Source: Bacteroidota bacterium
GTDB taxonomy: Bacteria > Bacteroidota > JABWAT01
NCBI GenBank assembly: GCA_020161835.1
Contig: JAIUNL010000011.1
Location: 88,888-152,887 of the forward strand
Length of the DNA stretch: 64,000 nt
Direction of reading: 5' to 3'
Shown: in pieces, positions 37,554-47,012 of the stretch
Position numbering within the stretch: position 1 is the stretch's first letter
How the letters are laid out: each line of letters starts with the position of its first letter
Notes under the pieces: model-generated
What the model saw: the letters and a program-made list of their open reading frames with translations, nothing else
Told to the model about the DNA's origin: nothing
Databases searched by the model: none
Position numbers and translations under genes: made by a program

Positions 37554-38297
37554 TTAAAATTTAAATGAAAAATTGATTGAAAAGGGTTGCATCTTGTCAG
37601 ACTGCAAAGAACGGAGTTGGAATAGCTTCACTTTATTGGTAAGACAAAGCTCAACTGATTCATTTTGGATGGATGAGTTCGTCACCACAACATCAGTGAC
37701 CTTTCCATCCGGAAGTATATTGAAATTAACTCCGAAAGTATAAACTTTACTTCTGTCAATTGCATTATCAAGATCGAAACAGGAAGAAAGACTTCCCTGC
37801 TGCTGCGAGCAAAATTCAATAATTTCTTCCCTGGTACGTATAGTTTCAGTACCCGATTTTGCAGTTAGCGGCATAAATTCATATGGGATGTCAAGCCAGA
37901 CCGGTTTATCAGTTTCAACAACCGGAGTTTTCCATTTTTTTATTTTTCCGGTAATACAGGATAACAGATCCTGGCTTCCGAGACTGTCTTCAACAACCTG
38001 AATATCTTCAACAAATCCACCCGGATTCAGTTTTATTCTAAGTTTAACCCAACCGTCAAGATCAGGCACTTTGATTTTGACATTTTCGTAACACTCGGTT
38101 ATTTCAGTGTTTTTATTCGAAATAAAGTTATTAAGTTCATTCGCATCCCAAAACTTTGAAATTTTCACTTCTGGTTTTGAAGGTGCTATAACCTCTGGAA
38201 CAGATTCCTTCTCTGCAGGAATAGTTGTTGATTTCTGACTGCCTGAACATGCAGAAAGGAATAGAATAAGGCTCAGTAAACCGAAATAGTTGGCCAT
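37554..38297 (-). CDS. Lipoprotein with two AgmX/TonB-C-like repeats
   Basis: 247 residues. The signal peptide ends in a lipobox, LFLSACSGSQ (Cys17). Two related modules follow, about 65-130 (WVKLRIKLNPGGFVEDIQVV, CITGKIKKWKTP) and 160-245 (VNFNILPDGKVTDVVVTNSS, CLTNKVKLFQLRS). Each has the pattern of a beta-hairpin with G-x-V, a conserved Cys and a basic helix, seen in the AgmX/PglI C-terminal family and in TonB C-terminal domains. A periplasmic binding or scaffolding role is likely. The gene start overlaps the end of the phosphatase gene by 25 bases, so it belongs to the partner-switching operon. A link to envelope signalling is inference. Confidence 0.75.
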   Translation of the reverse strand: MANYFGLLSLILFLSACSGSQKSTTIPAEKESVPEVIAPSKPEVKISKFWDANELNNFISNKNTEITECYENVKIKVPDLDGWVKLRIKLNPGGFVEDIQVVEDSLGSQDLLSCITGKIKKWKTPVVETDKPVWLDIPYEFMPLTAKSGTETIRTREEIIEFCSQQQGSLSSCFDLDNAIDRSKVYTFGVNFNILPDGKVTDVVVTNSSIQNESVELCLTNKVKLFQLRSLQSDKMQPFSINFSFKF

Positions 38298-39937
38298 TTG
38301 ACTGCAATTATAGTTATATCATCACTTTGTGGTGCCGATCCGGCATGGTTCAGAACTTCAGTTTGAACACGTTGGGCAAATTCTTTTGAAGATTCTGAAT
38401 CCCAGGTTTTTATCAATCCGATCAGTTTTTCTTCTTCAAACTCTTCACCGGCAAGATTCATAGCTTCTGTTACACCATCTGTAAAAATAAACAATCGTTC
38501 GCCCGGTCGGAAATCAATTTCACCCATTTCGTACGGAATAAAGCTTGTCATGATGCCAAGAATGAGTCCACCAATTCCTAATTCTGTAATTTCACCGTTT
38601 TTTTCATGGTAGGGTGGGTTATGACCAGCATTGACGTAAGTCATTTTTTGGGTGGAAGTATCAATAATTCCCCAGAAAAAGGTAATAAATTTATCCGCAG
38701 CGGTATTCTGGAAAATGATATCGTTGATTTTACTCGTCATTTCAGAAAGTGAAAGTGGAAACTGGACCAAAATTTTAATCATTGACTGAAGATTTGCCAT
38801 GAGCAAACTGGCTGGAGTTCCCTTTCCGGTCACATCTGCAATTGCAACAAGAATCCGGTTTTGGTCAAGTCTGAAAACATCAAAATAATCACCCCCAACC
38901 TGTTTACTCGGGACGTTTATTCCATAAACATCAAGGGGTTCGAATCCCCGGAAAGCTGAAGGTAACAGGGCATTCTGAATATCACGGGCAATCGCCAGTT
39001 CATTTTCCATCTGCTGTTTCTGAAGTGCTTCATTAAAATTGGCAATATTTGAACAGGTTAGTTCAAGCAAATGAGAAAGTGAATGATAAAAATCGAGTTC
39101 ATTGGTGTTTAAGGTTTGAATGGCCGGTGATTGTTTGAGAACTATCATTCCTTTTTTTGATTGGGATAACGGAATGATGAGTAAATCACCTGATGGTTTC
39201 TGATAAAACAGTGGGTAGTCTGGATCATTAACTGGCAATAAAAACAAATCCTGATGAAAATCACGGTTCCAGACCAGCTTTTTGGTCTGACTTCCGGCTC
39301 CTTTATGATACACATAAAGGTATTCACCTTCTTCAGACTGATGAAAAATAGTTACGCCGTTAAACAAACCTTGACCCAGAACGGTTAAAGAGAATAAGCT
39401 GAAAACCGATCGGGGTTCGAGAATACCATTAATTTCTTTACTGAGTTCATATAGGGTTTTAAGTTCCTGCACTTTGCGGGCAAGAACTGATTTTGCAGCT
39501 TTTATTTCCTGAAAGCGCATTGAATTTTCAAGTGCACCAGAAGAAAACTGAAGTATGGAATCAATGAAAAAAACTTCCTGCTCAGAAAAGGGTCGGTTTG
39601 CCAAAGACTTCCCTAAAAGAAGAAAACCAATCCGGTTTCCGTTTGAAATGAGTTCGTGCCGTGTCATTTGGTGACTGTCTGCAATACTTTCAAGTTCTGC
39701 TTCGGTAAGTACTTCTGGAAGTGCCGGACGGAATGATCCTTTGGCAGCGATGGTTTGAATAATAGTGGAATCTGTTAAATTGATCAGATGAAGGCTACAT
39801 CTGCTCACCAGCAATTTTCCCATCAGGGTTCTGAGGATATGCTGAGAAATAAAGGAGAGGTCGTAGGTAGAATTGAAAAGCCGGGAGGTTTCAAAAAGTG
39901 ACTTCAGATCAAGTGAACTGCTGTCAGCGGCAATCAT
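38273..39937 (-). CDS. SpoIIE-type PP2C phosphatase with GAF region
   Basis: 554 residues. Residues about 20-300 hold GAF-like sensor segments (LISNGNRIGFLLLGKSL, GMIVLKQSPAIQTLNTNELD). A short helical linker NELAIARDIQNALLPS leads to the PP2C/SpoIIE domain at about 325-550. Metal-binding Asp residues are seen in VGGDYFDVF, IADVTGKGTPASLLMA, ERLFIFTDGVTEAMN and SDDITIIAVKW. It would dephosphorylate a STAS antagonist, releasing a sigma factor or other output. It overlaps the HATPase stop by four bases (ATGA), and the STAS substrate gene is two genes upstream. Soluble, no membrane segments. Confidence 0.9.
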   Translation of the reverse strand: MIAADSSSLDLKSLFETSRLFNSTYDLSFISQHILRTLMGKLLVSRCSLHLINLTDSTIIQTIAAKGSFRPALPEVLTEAELESIADSHQMTRHELISNGNRIGFLLLGKSLANRPFSEQEVFFIDSILQFSSGALENSMRFQEIKAAKSVLARKVQELKTLYELSKEINGILEPRSVFSLFSLTVLGQGLFNGVTIFHQSEEGEYLYVYHKGAGSQTKKLVWNRDFHQDLFLLPVNDPDYPLFYQKPSGDLLIIPLSQSKKGMIVLKQSPAIQTLNTNELDFYHSLSHLLELTCSNIANFNEALQKQQMENELAIARDIQNALLPSAFRGFEPLDVYGINVPSKQVGGDYFDVFRLDQNRILVAIADVTGKGTPASLLMANLQSMIKILVQFPLSLSEMTSKINDIIFQNTAADKFITFFWGIIDTSTQKMTYVNAGHNPPYHEKNGEITELGIGGLILGIMTSFIPYEMGEIDFRPGERLFIFTDGVTEAMNLAGEEFEEEKLIGLIKTWDSESSKEFAQRVQTEVLNHAGSAPQSDDITIIAVKWPTISVY

Positions 39938-40353
39938 GATTTCTTCAGTTCTTTAACGAGAGTAATGAGATTTTTATCATTTTTTCTATCGTAACGAACT
40001 TCATCCATTAACGATCTGATAAGATGAATTCCAAGTCCACCCCGTTTTTTCTGTTTGATAAAAGTACCCAAATCCGGTTGATGGTAATTCCCCGGATCAA
40101 ATGGCAGTCCGGAATCTGTAATTTCAACGATCAGCCGTATTTCATCCCACGAAACAGAAATACCGATATCCTGAGTCGGGTCATTTTTATATGAATGTTT
40201 CATCACATTTGTACAGGCTTCATCAACAGCAAGTTGAATTTTATAAACAATATCATCAGCAAAACCTGCTGTACGTGCATTCGTCGACACAAAATCACGA
40301 ATGACCTGCAGGTTTGTGGTGGTACTGTTCAGCCTGATGGCATCATTCTGCAT
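39934..40353 (-). CDS. Anti-sigma-factor serine/threonine kinase (RsbW/SpoIIAB-like)
   Basis: 139 residues from the ATG at 40353. A TTG at 40383 is also open, but TGAGGAC overlapping the upstream stop is an ideal ribosome-binding site for the ATG. It is a GHKL ATPase: N box VDEACTNVMKHSYK, G1-like ITDSGLPFDPG, G2 KKRGGLGIHLIRSLMDEVRY. It would phosphorylate the STAS antagonist encoded upstream and, when free, sequester its target (a sigma factor in B. subtilis). No sigma-factor gene is in the window, so the target is not known. Overlaps the downstream phosphatase by four bases. Confidence 0.9.
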   Translation of the reverse strand: MQNDAIRLNSTTTNLQVIRDFVSTNARTAGFADDIVYKIQLAVDEACTNVMKHSYKNDPTQDIGISVSWDEIRLIVEITDSGLPFDPGNYHQPDLGTFIKQKKRGGLGIHLIRSLMDEVRYDRKNDKNLITLVKELKKS

Positions 40354-40363
40354 TGAGTTGTCC

Positions 40364-40711
40364 TCAGACCTTGAATTTTTCAATGGCTTCAGATTCAGAC
40401 CGTGTTATATCATAAAGAACAGGAAACCCAAGCAAATCAAAAACAGTGTAAACTTTGTCAGACATCTCACACAGTTTAATATCGCCGGCCTGTTCCCTTA
40501 CGTCTTCAATATATGCCATAAATACACCAAGCCCTGCAGAGGCAATGTAGCTCAGGTCGCTGAAATTCACTACAATCCGTGTAAAACCGGCATCTATCAG
40601 TTCTTTAAGCTGATCTTCAAGTTCATTCGAATTGTGTGCATCCAGATAACCTGAAAGTGTTAATATTTTTATTGTCCGGTCTTCCCGGATGTTAATGCTA
40701 AAGTTGCTCAT
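40364..40711 (-). CDS. STAS anti-sigma-factor antagonist
   Basis: 115 residues, a single STAS domain (SpoIIAA/RsbV type). The phosphorylatable Ser is in DLSYIASAGLGVFMAYIED (about residue 57), with the preceding strand TRIVVNFSDLSY. In the unphosphorylated form it binds the HATPase kinase and frees its target; phosphorylation turns it off and the SpoIIE phosphatases reset it. It lies 12 bases after the 40724 phosphatase stop and ten bases before the kinase start, within the same operon, so the whole switch is encoded together. Confidence 0.93.
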   Translation of the reverse strand: MSNFSINIREDRTIKILTLSGYLDAHNSNELEDQLKELIDAGFTRIVVNFSDLSYIASAGLGVFMAYIEDVREQAGDIKLCEMSDKVYTVFDLLGFPVLYDITRSESEAIEKFKV

Positions 40712-40723
40712 GTCATTTACCTT

Positions 40724-42934
40724 TTACTTCATACCCATCCATTTTGTTACGACAAGGGTAAGATCGTCATTTGCTTTACCATTCCATATAAAGGTGTTAA
40801 CCTCAGTAATCAGCTTATCAAGAATTTCTTTCGCTGATAATTTTCTGTTTTCAATAATTACACGCCGTAGCTGTTCATATCCAAACTCATCCATTTTTTC
40901 ATTCATGGCTTCAACAACACCATCTGAATATAAAACACAAATATCGCCAACTTCCAGCTTAATTTCAGTTTCAGCCATTTTTGATTCAATTACCGCTGAT
41001 GAACCCATGCCAATTCCAACACCGGGCGACTTAACAAACTCAGATCTGCCGTCTGCCCGTACAACCAAAAGTGGACAGTGACCTGCCCTGCTTTGCGTAA
41101 CTATGCCCTTTTTAAGATCGAAGACACAATATAATAAGGATACAAATGATTTTCTTTCCAGGGATCCGAACAAAACACTGTTCGCTTCAAGAAGTAATTT
41201 TTTCGGACTGTAATAAATTCTTGCCAGTGATTGAAAGATTCCTTTTACTTCAGCCATATAAAAGGCAGCACTTGTCCCCTTTCCAGACACATCTGCAACG
41301 ATAATGCCAAACCTGTCTTCAGGTAAAACGATAAAATCATAATAGTCACCACCCACTTCATATGCCGGATATGAGACACTTTCAATGTCGAGTCCGTTCA
41401 CAACCGGATTGGTTTGCGGCAGTAATTTCATCTGCATTTTCTGGGCGATGAACAATTCCTGCTGGAGCCTTTCTTTTTCAAGAGAAAGTTCAAACAAGCG
41501 TGTGTTGTCAATGGCAATGGCGGCCTGATCTGCAAAGGTTGAAAGGGTATCACTGTCATCTTTGTCGAAACCGGCATGAATTAATTTTGAAATAAACAGC
41601 CCGCCAACAAGTTCTCCTCGTGCAACCAGTGGCACTGCGGCAATACTTAATATTTTTCTGGCTTTTGCGAGTTTTTTGTCAAGAAGATCTGACCTGTCAC
41701 CCTGATCAATAATCAAAAGTGATCTGGTACTAACCAGTTTTTCACGCATGTTACCCTGAATCGTATCGACCAATTGCTGTATCTCAGAAGAACTGATGTT
41801 CTGCGGTGCAAGAATTTTAACTGAATGAGTTCCATCCTTTTTGGTATGGTACAACTCAAGCCATCCAATTTCACTTAAAGTTGTCTGCAAAGAGTAGTTT
41901 ACTACCGCTTGACTGAGTTCATTCAGGTCAAAAACATTTGAAACCAGCTTTGAAAGACTGTGTAAAGAGGATAGTTCTGAAGACTTTCTTTCAAAGGCTT
42001 CTGTTGTCGGCAGATGGAAAATGATCGAAAAAAGGGAAATAAACGAGAATGAGATGATATAAATAAGCGTAAATCTGATAAAATTAAAAATAAAGGGAGA
42101 CAGATAACTTACAGGTTCACCCATACCCAGCAGATCTGTACTGAGAATAACTAAACCCAGGATAAGAATGGTAATAATCAGAAAAATACTGATGATTTTA
42201 TCACGGCGGGTAACATACAATACCCACCCAAGTCTGAAACTGTTCAGCCCAATATAAATTGCAACCAAAACATATAGAATAATTGTAATGGCCTGCATGA
42301 TTGAGCCACTTTGTGAAGAAGCAAGTTCAACAATGCCAGTGGCAATGATCAGACCAAGTAAAATCCTGAAATTGAGTTCAAACTTTGCGGTCCGTTTAAA
42401 ATAAACGAAATTCCGAAGGCTGTTCCAGGATTGTACAACGAAGACAAAAAGTCCGATACCAAACACATAGCTTGCAAACAGAGAGAAAAATGAATTTGGA
42501 AGCAGAACTGGCGTTTTTTCTGTTTCTGAAGTTTCTGGCAGGAGATCACTTGCGGGGTTAGTTTCACTATCAAAAGAAATATTGTCTGAAGATTCTGAAG
42601 ATATTCCCTGAACAGTTTGTGATTTATGAAACCCGGTGTCGAATGAAACAACATTCAGAATTACGGAAAGAAGAATAAAACTTCCAAGCCAAAGAATAGA
42701 TTTCCAGCTTACAGAAACCAGTTCAGGTTTTTTAACCGGGGTTTTGTTTAATTTGAAGAAGAGGTAAAGAAAAGAGCAGAAAAGAACAAGAAAGTTTCTG
42801 GTGAAGGCAGCCCAGGCGGGAATAATATTCAAACCACTGGCACTGCTTGTCAGAAAGGAGAAAGAATCGAACAAAAACAAGATAATCAAAACGCTAAACA
42901 GAAAGGTTTTGATGTAGACAGGTTTTATTTCCAT
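40724..42934 (-). CDS. Membrane-anchored SpoIIE-type PP2C phosphatase with GAF domain
   Basis: 736 residues. The N-terminal 320 residues contain about eight hydrophobic helices, with a long acidic/Ser-rich periplasmic loop at about 100-140 (SSESSDNISFDSETNPASD). A GAF domain follows at about 325-480 and a PP2C/SpoIIE domain at 500-735 (VGGDYYDFIVLPED, VADVSGKGTSAAFYMAE, CVLYSDGVVEAMN, NDDLTLVVTKW). It is the membrane sensor arm of the partner-switching system, probably sensing an envelope or extracytoplasmic signal. First gene of the operon that runs to mutS2. It is separated from the upstream tonB gene by a strong terminator. Confidence 0.9.
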   Translation of the reverse strand: MEIKPVYIKTFLFSVLIILFLFDSFSFLTSSASGLNIIPAWAAFTRNFLVLFCSFLYLFFKLNKTPVKKPELVSVSWKSILWLGSFILLSVILNVVSFDTGFHKSQTVQGISSESSDNISFDSETNPASDLLPETSETEKTPVLLPNSFFSLFASYVFGIGLFVFVVQSWNSLRNFVYFKRTAKFELNFRILLGLIIATGIVELASSQSGSIMQAITIILYVLVAIYIGLNSFRLGWVLYVTRRDKIISIFLIITILILGLVILSTDLLGMGEPVSYLSPFIFNFIRFTLIYIISFSFISLFSIIFHLPTTEAFERKSSELSSLHSLSKLVSNVFDLNELSQAVVNYSLQTTLSEIGWLELYHTKKDGTHSVKILAPQNISSSEIQQLVDTIQGNMREKLVSTRSLLIIDQGDRSDLLDKKLAKARKILSIAAVPLVARGELVGGLFISKLIHAGFDKDDSDTLSTFADQAAIAIDNTRLFELSLEKERLQQELFIAQKMQMKLLPQTNPVVNGLDIESVSYPAYEVGGDYYDFIVLPEDRFGIIVADVSGKGTSAAFYMAEVKGIFQSLARIYYSPKKLLLEANSVLFGSLERKSFVSLLYCVFDLKKGIVTQSRAGHCPLLVVRADGRSEFVKSPGVGIGMGSSAVIESKMAETEIKLEVGDICVLYSDGVVEAMNEKMDEFGYEQLRRVIIENRKLSAKEILDKLITEVNTFIWNGKANDDLTLVVTKWMGMK

Positions 42935-42971
42935 TCCACCCTAAATTGAGTTATACTTCAGTAATAAAAAC

Positions 42972-43000
42972 ACAAAAGCACAGTCGAGCTGTGCTTTTGT
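42972..43000 (-). terminator. Terminator between tonB and the phosphatase operon
   Basis: ACAAAAGCACAG and CTGTGCTTTTGT form a perfect 12-bp stem with a 5-base loop, followed on the minus strand by GTTTTTATT. Confidence 0.9.
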
Positions 43001-43020
43001 ACGAAGATTCAGTAAAAAGG

Positions 43021-43668
43021 TTATTTCAGTTTAAAGCGAATAGGAATTGACAACCAAACTTTAACCGGTTTACCACGTTGGGAACCTGGTTTAAACTTAA
43101 CTTTTCTAATAGCTTCAACTGCAGCTTCATCACAACCGGCGCCAATACCTTTGGCGATAACGGTCTTAATGACATTTCCCTTTTCGTCAATTGCAGCACG
43201 AATTACAACAGTTCCTTCAATACCAGCTTTTTTTGCAATTTCAGGATACACAACCTTTGATTGAATGGCACCGATTCCGCCAATAGGTTCTGGCTGATCT
43301 TCTACCACTTCAAAAATGGTTGCTTCTTCTTCTTCATTTGCAGCAGGAGGAGGAGGGGGCGGTGGTGTATCTGCAACCTTTAATTCACTGTCGTAAACTA
43401 CTTCATCTTCCATGACCTGATCGTTAGGAACCATTACAGGAACCTGAGGTCTTGGAGGAGGTGGTGGTTTTACTTCCTGCTTGGTTACTTCAATTTCTTC
43501 AACTTTAACAACTTCCTGTTTTTCCTGTTTCAGAACAACCTGGTTTTTCAGATCAGGAAAAAAGACAAACGCCATAATCATAAGTGCCAGAGTAGCAACT
43601 CCGGAAACTTCTGACCATAGCTTCCATCGTCTGCGAATGTCAGCTTCAGGGGTTTTAATGAGCGCCAT
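43021..43668 (-). CDS. TonB family energy-transducing protein
   Basis: 215 residues. One N-terminal membrane helix (VATLALMIMAFVFFPDLK), a proline-rich periplasmic stretch (PPPPPRPQVP, then PPPPPPP near residue 103) and a C-terminal TonB domain at about 125-215 (VYPEIAKKAGIEGTVVIRAA, VEAIRKVKFKPGSQRGKPVK, VWLSIPIRFKLK). It couples the inner-membrane proton motive force, through ExbB/ExbD, to TonB-dependent receptors. It has its own promoter with TATATTCG and a good ribosome-binding site (AAGGAG), so it can be made independently of the receptor upstream. No exbB/exbD genes nearby. Confidence 0.9.
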   Translation of the reverse strand: MALIKTPEADIRRRWKLWSEVSGVATLALMIMAFVFFPDLKNQVVLKQEKQEVVKVEEIEVTKQEVKPPPPPRPQVPVMVPNDQVMEDEVVYDSELKVADTPPPPPPPAANEEEEATIFEVVEDQPEPIGGIGAIQSKVVYPEIAKKAGIEGTVVIRAAIDEKGNVIKTVIAKGIGAGCDEAAVEAIRKVKFKPGSQRGKPVKVWLSIPIRFKLK

Positions 43669-43701
43669 AGAGGGTAACTCCTTGATTTCAAAAATGTTAA
43701 A

Positions 43702-43733
43702 CGAATATAGCCCTTGTGATTTTGAATGTCAAA
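43702..43733 (-). promoter_or_regulatory. Promoter of the 43021-43668 tonB gene
   Basis: The minus strand carries TTTG (43733-43730), 20 bases, then TATATTCG (43709-43702). Confidence 0.55.
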
Positions 43734-43801
43734 CAGGCTTTTAAGCAATTTTAAGACAAAACCTGCTCATTCTAAAAGTTCTAACGATCCTCTCATGTGG
43801 T

Positions 43802-44455
43802 TTACTTCCTTAATTTGAATATAACCGGAATTGCAATCTGTACTTTGACCGGCTTTTCACGCTGTAGTCCTGGTGTGAATTTGGTGTTTCTGATTGCAGT
43901 TATTGCAGCTTCAGTACACCCGCCGGCAAGTCCTTTGAGTACATCAGTTCTGATCACATTTCCACGTTCATCAATACCAGCACGAATCACGACCTGCCCT
44001 TCAATTTCAGCCTTGATTGCAAGCTCAGGATACACGACCCGTTTTTGAATGCCAGCAATTCCACCGACAGGGACAGGCGATTCTTCAAATACCATAAATG
44101 TATCCTGTTCACTCTCATGATTTTCAGGTCTTAAAAGTAAAGGCAGGCTACCTTCATTTGCACCTGGGTCTGTATCGAGAATGATTGGTTCGTCACCAAC
44201 CGGGGCATCATTCGGAACAATCATCAATAAAGCCGGATGAATAGGTGCCGGGGCTGGTTTTTCCTGGTTTGTTACCGGAATTAAAGCAATAACCTCTGGC
44301 GGAGCCTGCTGATAAACTTTAAAATCAGAAATCGTGACTTTCGGAAAAAATACAAGAAGCAGCATGATCAAAATCAGGGCAAATATAAAACTGATTTCAA
44401 GGGTTTTCTCCCATTGTATCCTCAAATCTGCCTGTGCAATTTTTCTGATTGGCAT
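43802..44455 (-). CDS. TonB family protein, paralogue of the 43021 gene
   Basis: 217 residues with the same plan as its neighbour: a single N-terminal membrane helix (ISFIFALILIMLLLVFFPKV), a less proline-rich periplasmic linker, and a C-terminal TonB domain with near-identical motifs (VYPELAIKAEIEGQVVIRAG, AITAIRNTKFTPGLQREKPV, IPVIFKLRK). The linker lost most of its Pro runs, so its reach across the periplasm may differ. It follows the receptor gene by 118 bases and has a strong GGAGGAG ribosome-binding site. The pair looks like a tandem duplication with divergence, perhaps with the first copy devoted to the riboswitch-controlled receptor. Confidence 0.88.
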   Translation of the reverse strand: MPIRKIAQADLRIQWEKTLEISFIFALILIMLLLVFFPKVTISDFKVYQQAPPEVIALIPVTNQEKPAPAPIHPALLMIVPNDAPVGDEPIILDTDPGANEGSLPLLLRPENHESEQDTFMVFEESPVPVGGIAGIQKRVVYPELAIKAEIEGQVVIRAGIDERGNVIRTDVLKGLAGGCTEAAITAIRNTKFTPGLQREKPVKVQIAIPVIFKLRK

Positions 44456-44573
44456 AACTCCTCCGGGTTATTGGTTTCACCGAAGAAAATCAGAGTCTGG
44501 ACTACCGGTAATCCGCTGATCTTCATCAACGGCTTATCTGTTTTTACCCGGTAGCTTCCAGTTTGTTCCCGTT

Positions 44574-47012
44574 TTAAAAAATAAACTGAAGTTTGATCAT
44601 AAAATTTCTGCCTGCCTGCGGATAGTAAAAATTCTCTGTTGTCAGGTCACCGGCATATAAATAGCTGTAACTGTATCCATTTGGTTCATAAAGAACATCA
44701 AAAAGATTAAGAATTCCGGTCTGAAGTTTTACTGTCTGAAACGACCCGATCCATTCAGCTTCGTACGAAAAGTACAAATCGTTAATCAGGTAGGAATCGA
44801 GTTTCCTTGCGGAATTACCAGTATTATCCAGGTATTGTTCACTCACATATTTCGACTGCCAGTCTGCTGATACATTATCTGAGCGCCAGCTTAGTTTACT
44901 GCCTGAAATAACTGCCGGTGAAAAGGAAATCGGTTTATTCTTATGAACTCTGATAACTTCTTCATAGGTCTCATAATCAATCAGAATTTCATTGAAGGAT
45001 TTTATTGAAGATGTTCCTAAAGTCAGATTTCCGGACCAGGATAGATTCCAGGGCAGTTTTATTGCACCTTCAAGTTCAATACCCATGCGTGAACTGGATG
45101 CCACATTCTGCCTGAGCGGATCCCCAACATCATTCAGCTTGCCTGTGAGAACCAACTGGTCCTCGTAAAACATACCATAAAAATTGACTGAAGCCTGCAC
45201 ATTTTCTGAGGTAAAACGATATCCGGTTTCAACATTATAAAGTGTTTCCTTTTGGGGTTGAACTGAAGGACGTGCATCAGTGAATTCACTGCGGGTGGGT
45301 TCTTTTCCTGCAATGCCAAATCCGGCATAAAGTAAACCGGAGTCATTTACTTTCCAGCTTACCCCTGCTTTCGGATTGAAAAATAAAAAATCACGGGTTG
45401 AATATTCCTCTTTTCCCATTTCGGTCAGACCTAAAAACCTGTAGCTTATACTTCTGACCTGGAAATCAAGGTAGGTTAAGACATCTGTAAGTGGCTGCAG
45501 ATTGAGTTTTGCAAAAATATTTCCATCCAGCTTTTTACCGTTGTCCTGGTAATATCTGTCTCTGATGTTGCTGGTTGATGCATTTCTGGCCCAGATTATT
45601 TCACCATAATGATCGCCATCATAAACTGAAACACCTCCACCGGTAACCAGGGAGAATTCTGGTGAAAATTCGATGGTTCCTGAAGATAAAATCCCATAGA
45701 AATCATTATCGAGCCATTTTCTTCCAATCAGATCTGTTTTTGTAAGAGTATCAGTTCCTGAGATCACAGACGGGAGCCCGTAAGATGAATAGTTCACATC
45801 CGCCTTAAATTGTTCATAATACCCTTTTCCCTTCACATAGAAACCGGCGAAATTAAGTGAAATATCTTTTTCAGGATTCCAGTTATATAAAACCTGGAAA
45901 TGATCCTGACCGTAATGATCAACCTGGTTATCGTAAGTATAATAGTTATAGGTTCTTCCCGATTTCAACAGGTCGTCGGTTTCTTTTGGCGAAAGGTAGT
46001 TTCTTGCAGCAAAATCGAGCATTCCCTGTTTATCATTCTTTATGACAGATTCAGGTACACCATTCCAGGCCTGATATGTTTCTTCCCTTCCCAGAATCAA
46101 ATTAAAGGTAAGCAAAGTGTTTTCAGAGGGATGGCTGAGCGACAGATAAGCTGATTTCAGATCTGAGGAAGCTCTATCAATATAACCATCTGACCAGATT
46201 CCTGAAAAACTTGAGTTCAGTGACCAACCAGAGGGCATTAGACCTGTACCGAATCTCACATTCATTCTCTGGGTATTGAAAGAGCCATACGAAGCAGAAA
46301 AATCGGTGTAAGGATCAGGTTGATACCGGGTAGTCTGAAGATCAATGGTTGCACCGAATGACGCAGGTCCGTTTGTTGAGGTACCAACTCCCCTCTGAAT
46401 CTGGATATTTTCTGCAGAACTGATCAGATCTGGAAGATCAACCCAATAAACGTTGTGAGATTCAGCATCATTCCAGGGAATTCCGTTTAGGGTTACGTTA
46501 ATTCTCCCGGGATCAACTCCACGAATTCTAAGGCCGGTATAGCCAACACCACCTCCGGCATCAGATGTCGTAACCATTGAGGGCGTTTGCCCAAGCAGAA
46601 CCGGGATATCCTGACCAAAATTGATTTTATCGAGTGTTTCAGCATCCAGATTGGTATGTGCTATAGGTGCATCACTGCCTACCCGGTAACTTTCGACCAG
46701 AATTTCCGATGAAATAACATCATCAGGAGTCAATTCAACTGAATAAATCCGTTTAGAGGCAGAAATTTCAATTGATTTTGTTCTGTATCCGAGAAAAGAA
46801 ATCGTAAGAGATCTGTCGTTTCCCGGCAGCAGGGAAAGTGAAAACTTCCCAAATTGATCAGAAACAGTTCCGTTTGTTGTTCCTGATTGCAAAATGGCAG
46901 CGTTTGCCAGCGGATGTTTGGTTTCTGAATCCCGGATAAACCCCGAAATCGTTTGAGCACCAAGCGGAATACTCAACAAAAACCCAAAGCAGATGAAAAG
47001 AAATGATTTCAT
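44574..47012 (-). CDS. TonB-dependent receptor, probable thiamin(e precursor) transporter
   Basis: 812 residues. Signal peptide 1-19 (SIPLGAQ), a carboxypeptidase-regulatory-like domain at 20-105 (ISGFIRDSETKHPLANAAIL, GKFSLSLLPGNDRSLTISFL), plug at about 115-230 (QDIPVLLGQTPSMVTTSDAG, GLRIRGVDPGRINVTLNGIP) and a barrel ending in Phe (GRNFMIKLQFIF). The decisive clue is a TPP riboswitch 90 bases upstream on the same strand, which in Bacteroidota marks outer-membrane receptors for thiamin or its precursors. Two TonB genes follow. No PnuT-type inner-membrane permease or kinase is adjacent. Substrate assignment rests on the riboswitch, not on the barrel sequence. Confidence 0.88.
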   Translation of the reverse strand: MKSFLFICFGFLLSIPLGAQTISGFIRDSETKHPLANAAILQSGTTNGTVSDQFGKFSLSLLPGNDRSLTISFLGYRTKSIEISASKRIYSVELTPDDVISSEILVESYRVGSDAPIAHTNLDAETLDKINFGQDIPVLLGQTPSMVTTSDAGGGVGYTGLRIRGVDPGRINVTLNGIPWNDAESHNVYWVDLPDLISSAENIQIQRGVGTSTNGPASFGATIDLQTTRYQPDPYTDFSASYGSFNTQRMNVRFGTGLMPSGWSLNSSFSGIWSDGYIDRASSDLKSAYLSLSHPSENTLLTFNLILGREETYQAWNGVPESVIKNDKQGMLDFAARNYLSPKETDDLLKSGRTYNYYTYDNQVDHYGQDHFQVLYNWNPEKDISLNFAGFYVKGKGYYEQFKADVNYSSYGLPSVISGTDTLTKTDLIGRKWLDNDFYGILSSGTIEFSPEFSLVTGGGVSVYDGDHYGEIIWARNASTSNIRDRYYQDNGKKLDGNIFAKLNLQPLTDVLTYLDFQVRSISYRFLGLTEMGKEEYSTRDFLFFNPKAGVSWKVNDSGLLYAGFGIAGKEPTRSEFTDARPSVQPQKETLYNVETGYRFTSENVQASVNFYGMFYEDQLVLTGKLNDVGDPLRQNVASSSRMGIELEGAIKLPWNLSWSGNLTLGTSSIKSFNEILIDYETYEEVIRVHKNKPISFSPAVISGSKLSWRSDNVSADWQSKYVSEQYLDNTGNSARKLDSYLINDLYFSYEAEWIGSFQTVKLQTGILNLFDVLYEPNGYSYSYLYAGDLTTENFYYPQAGRNFMIKLQFIF

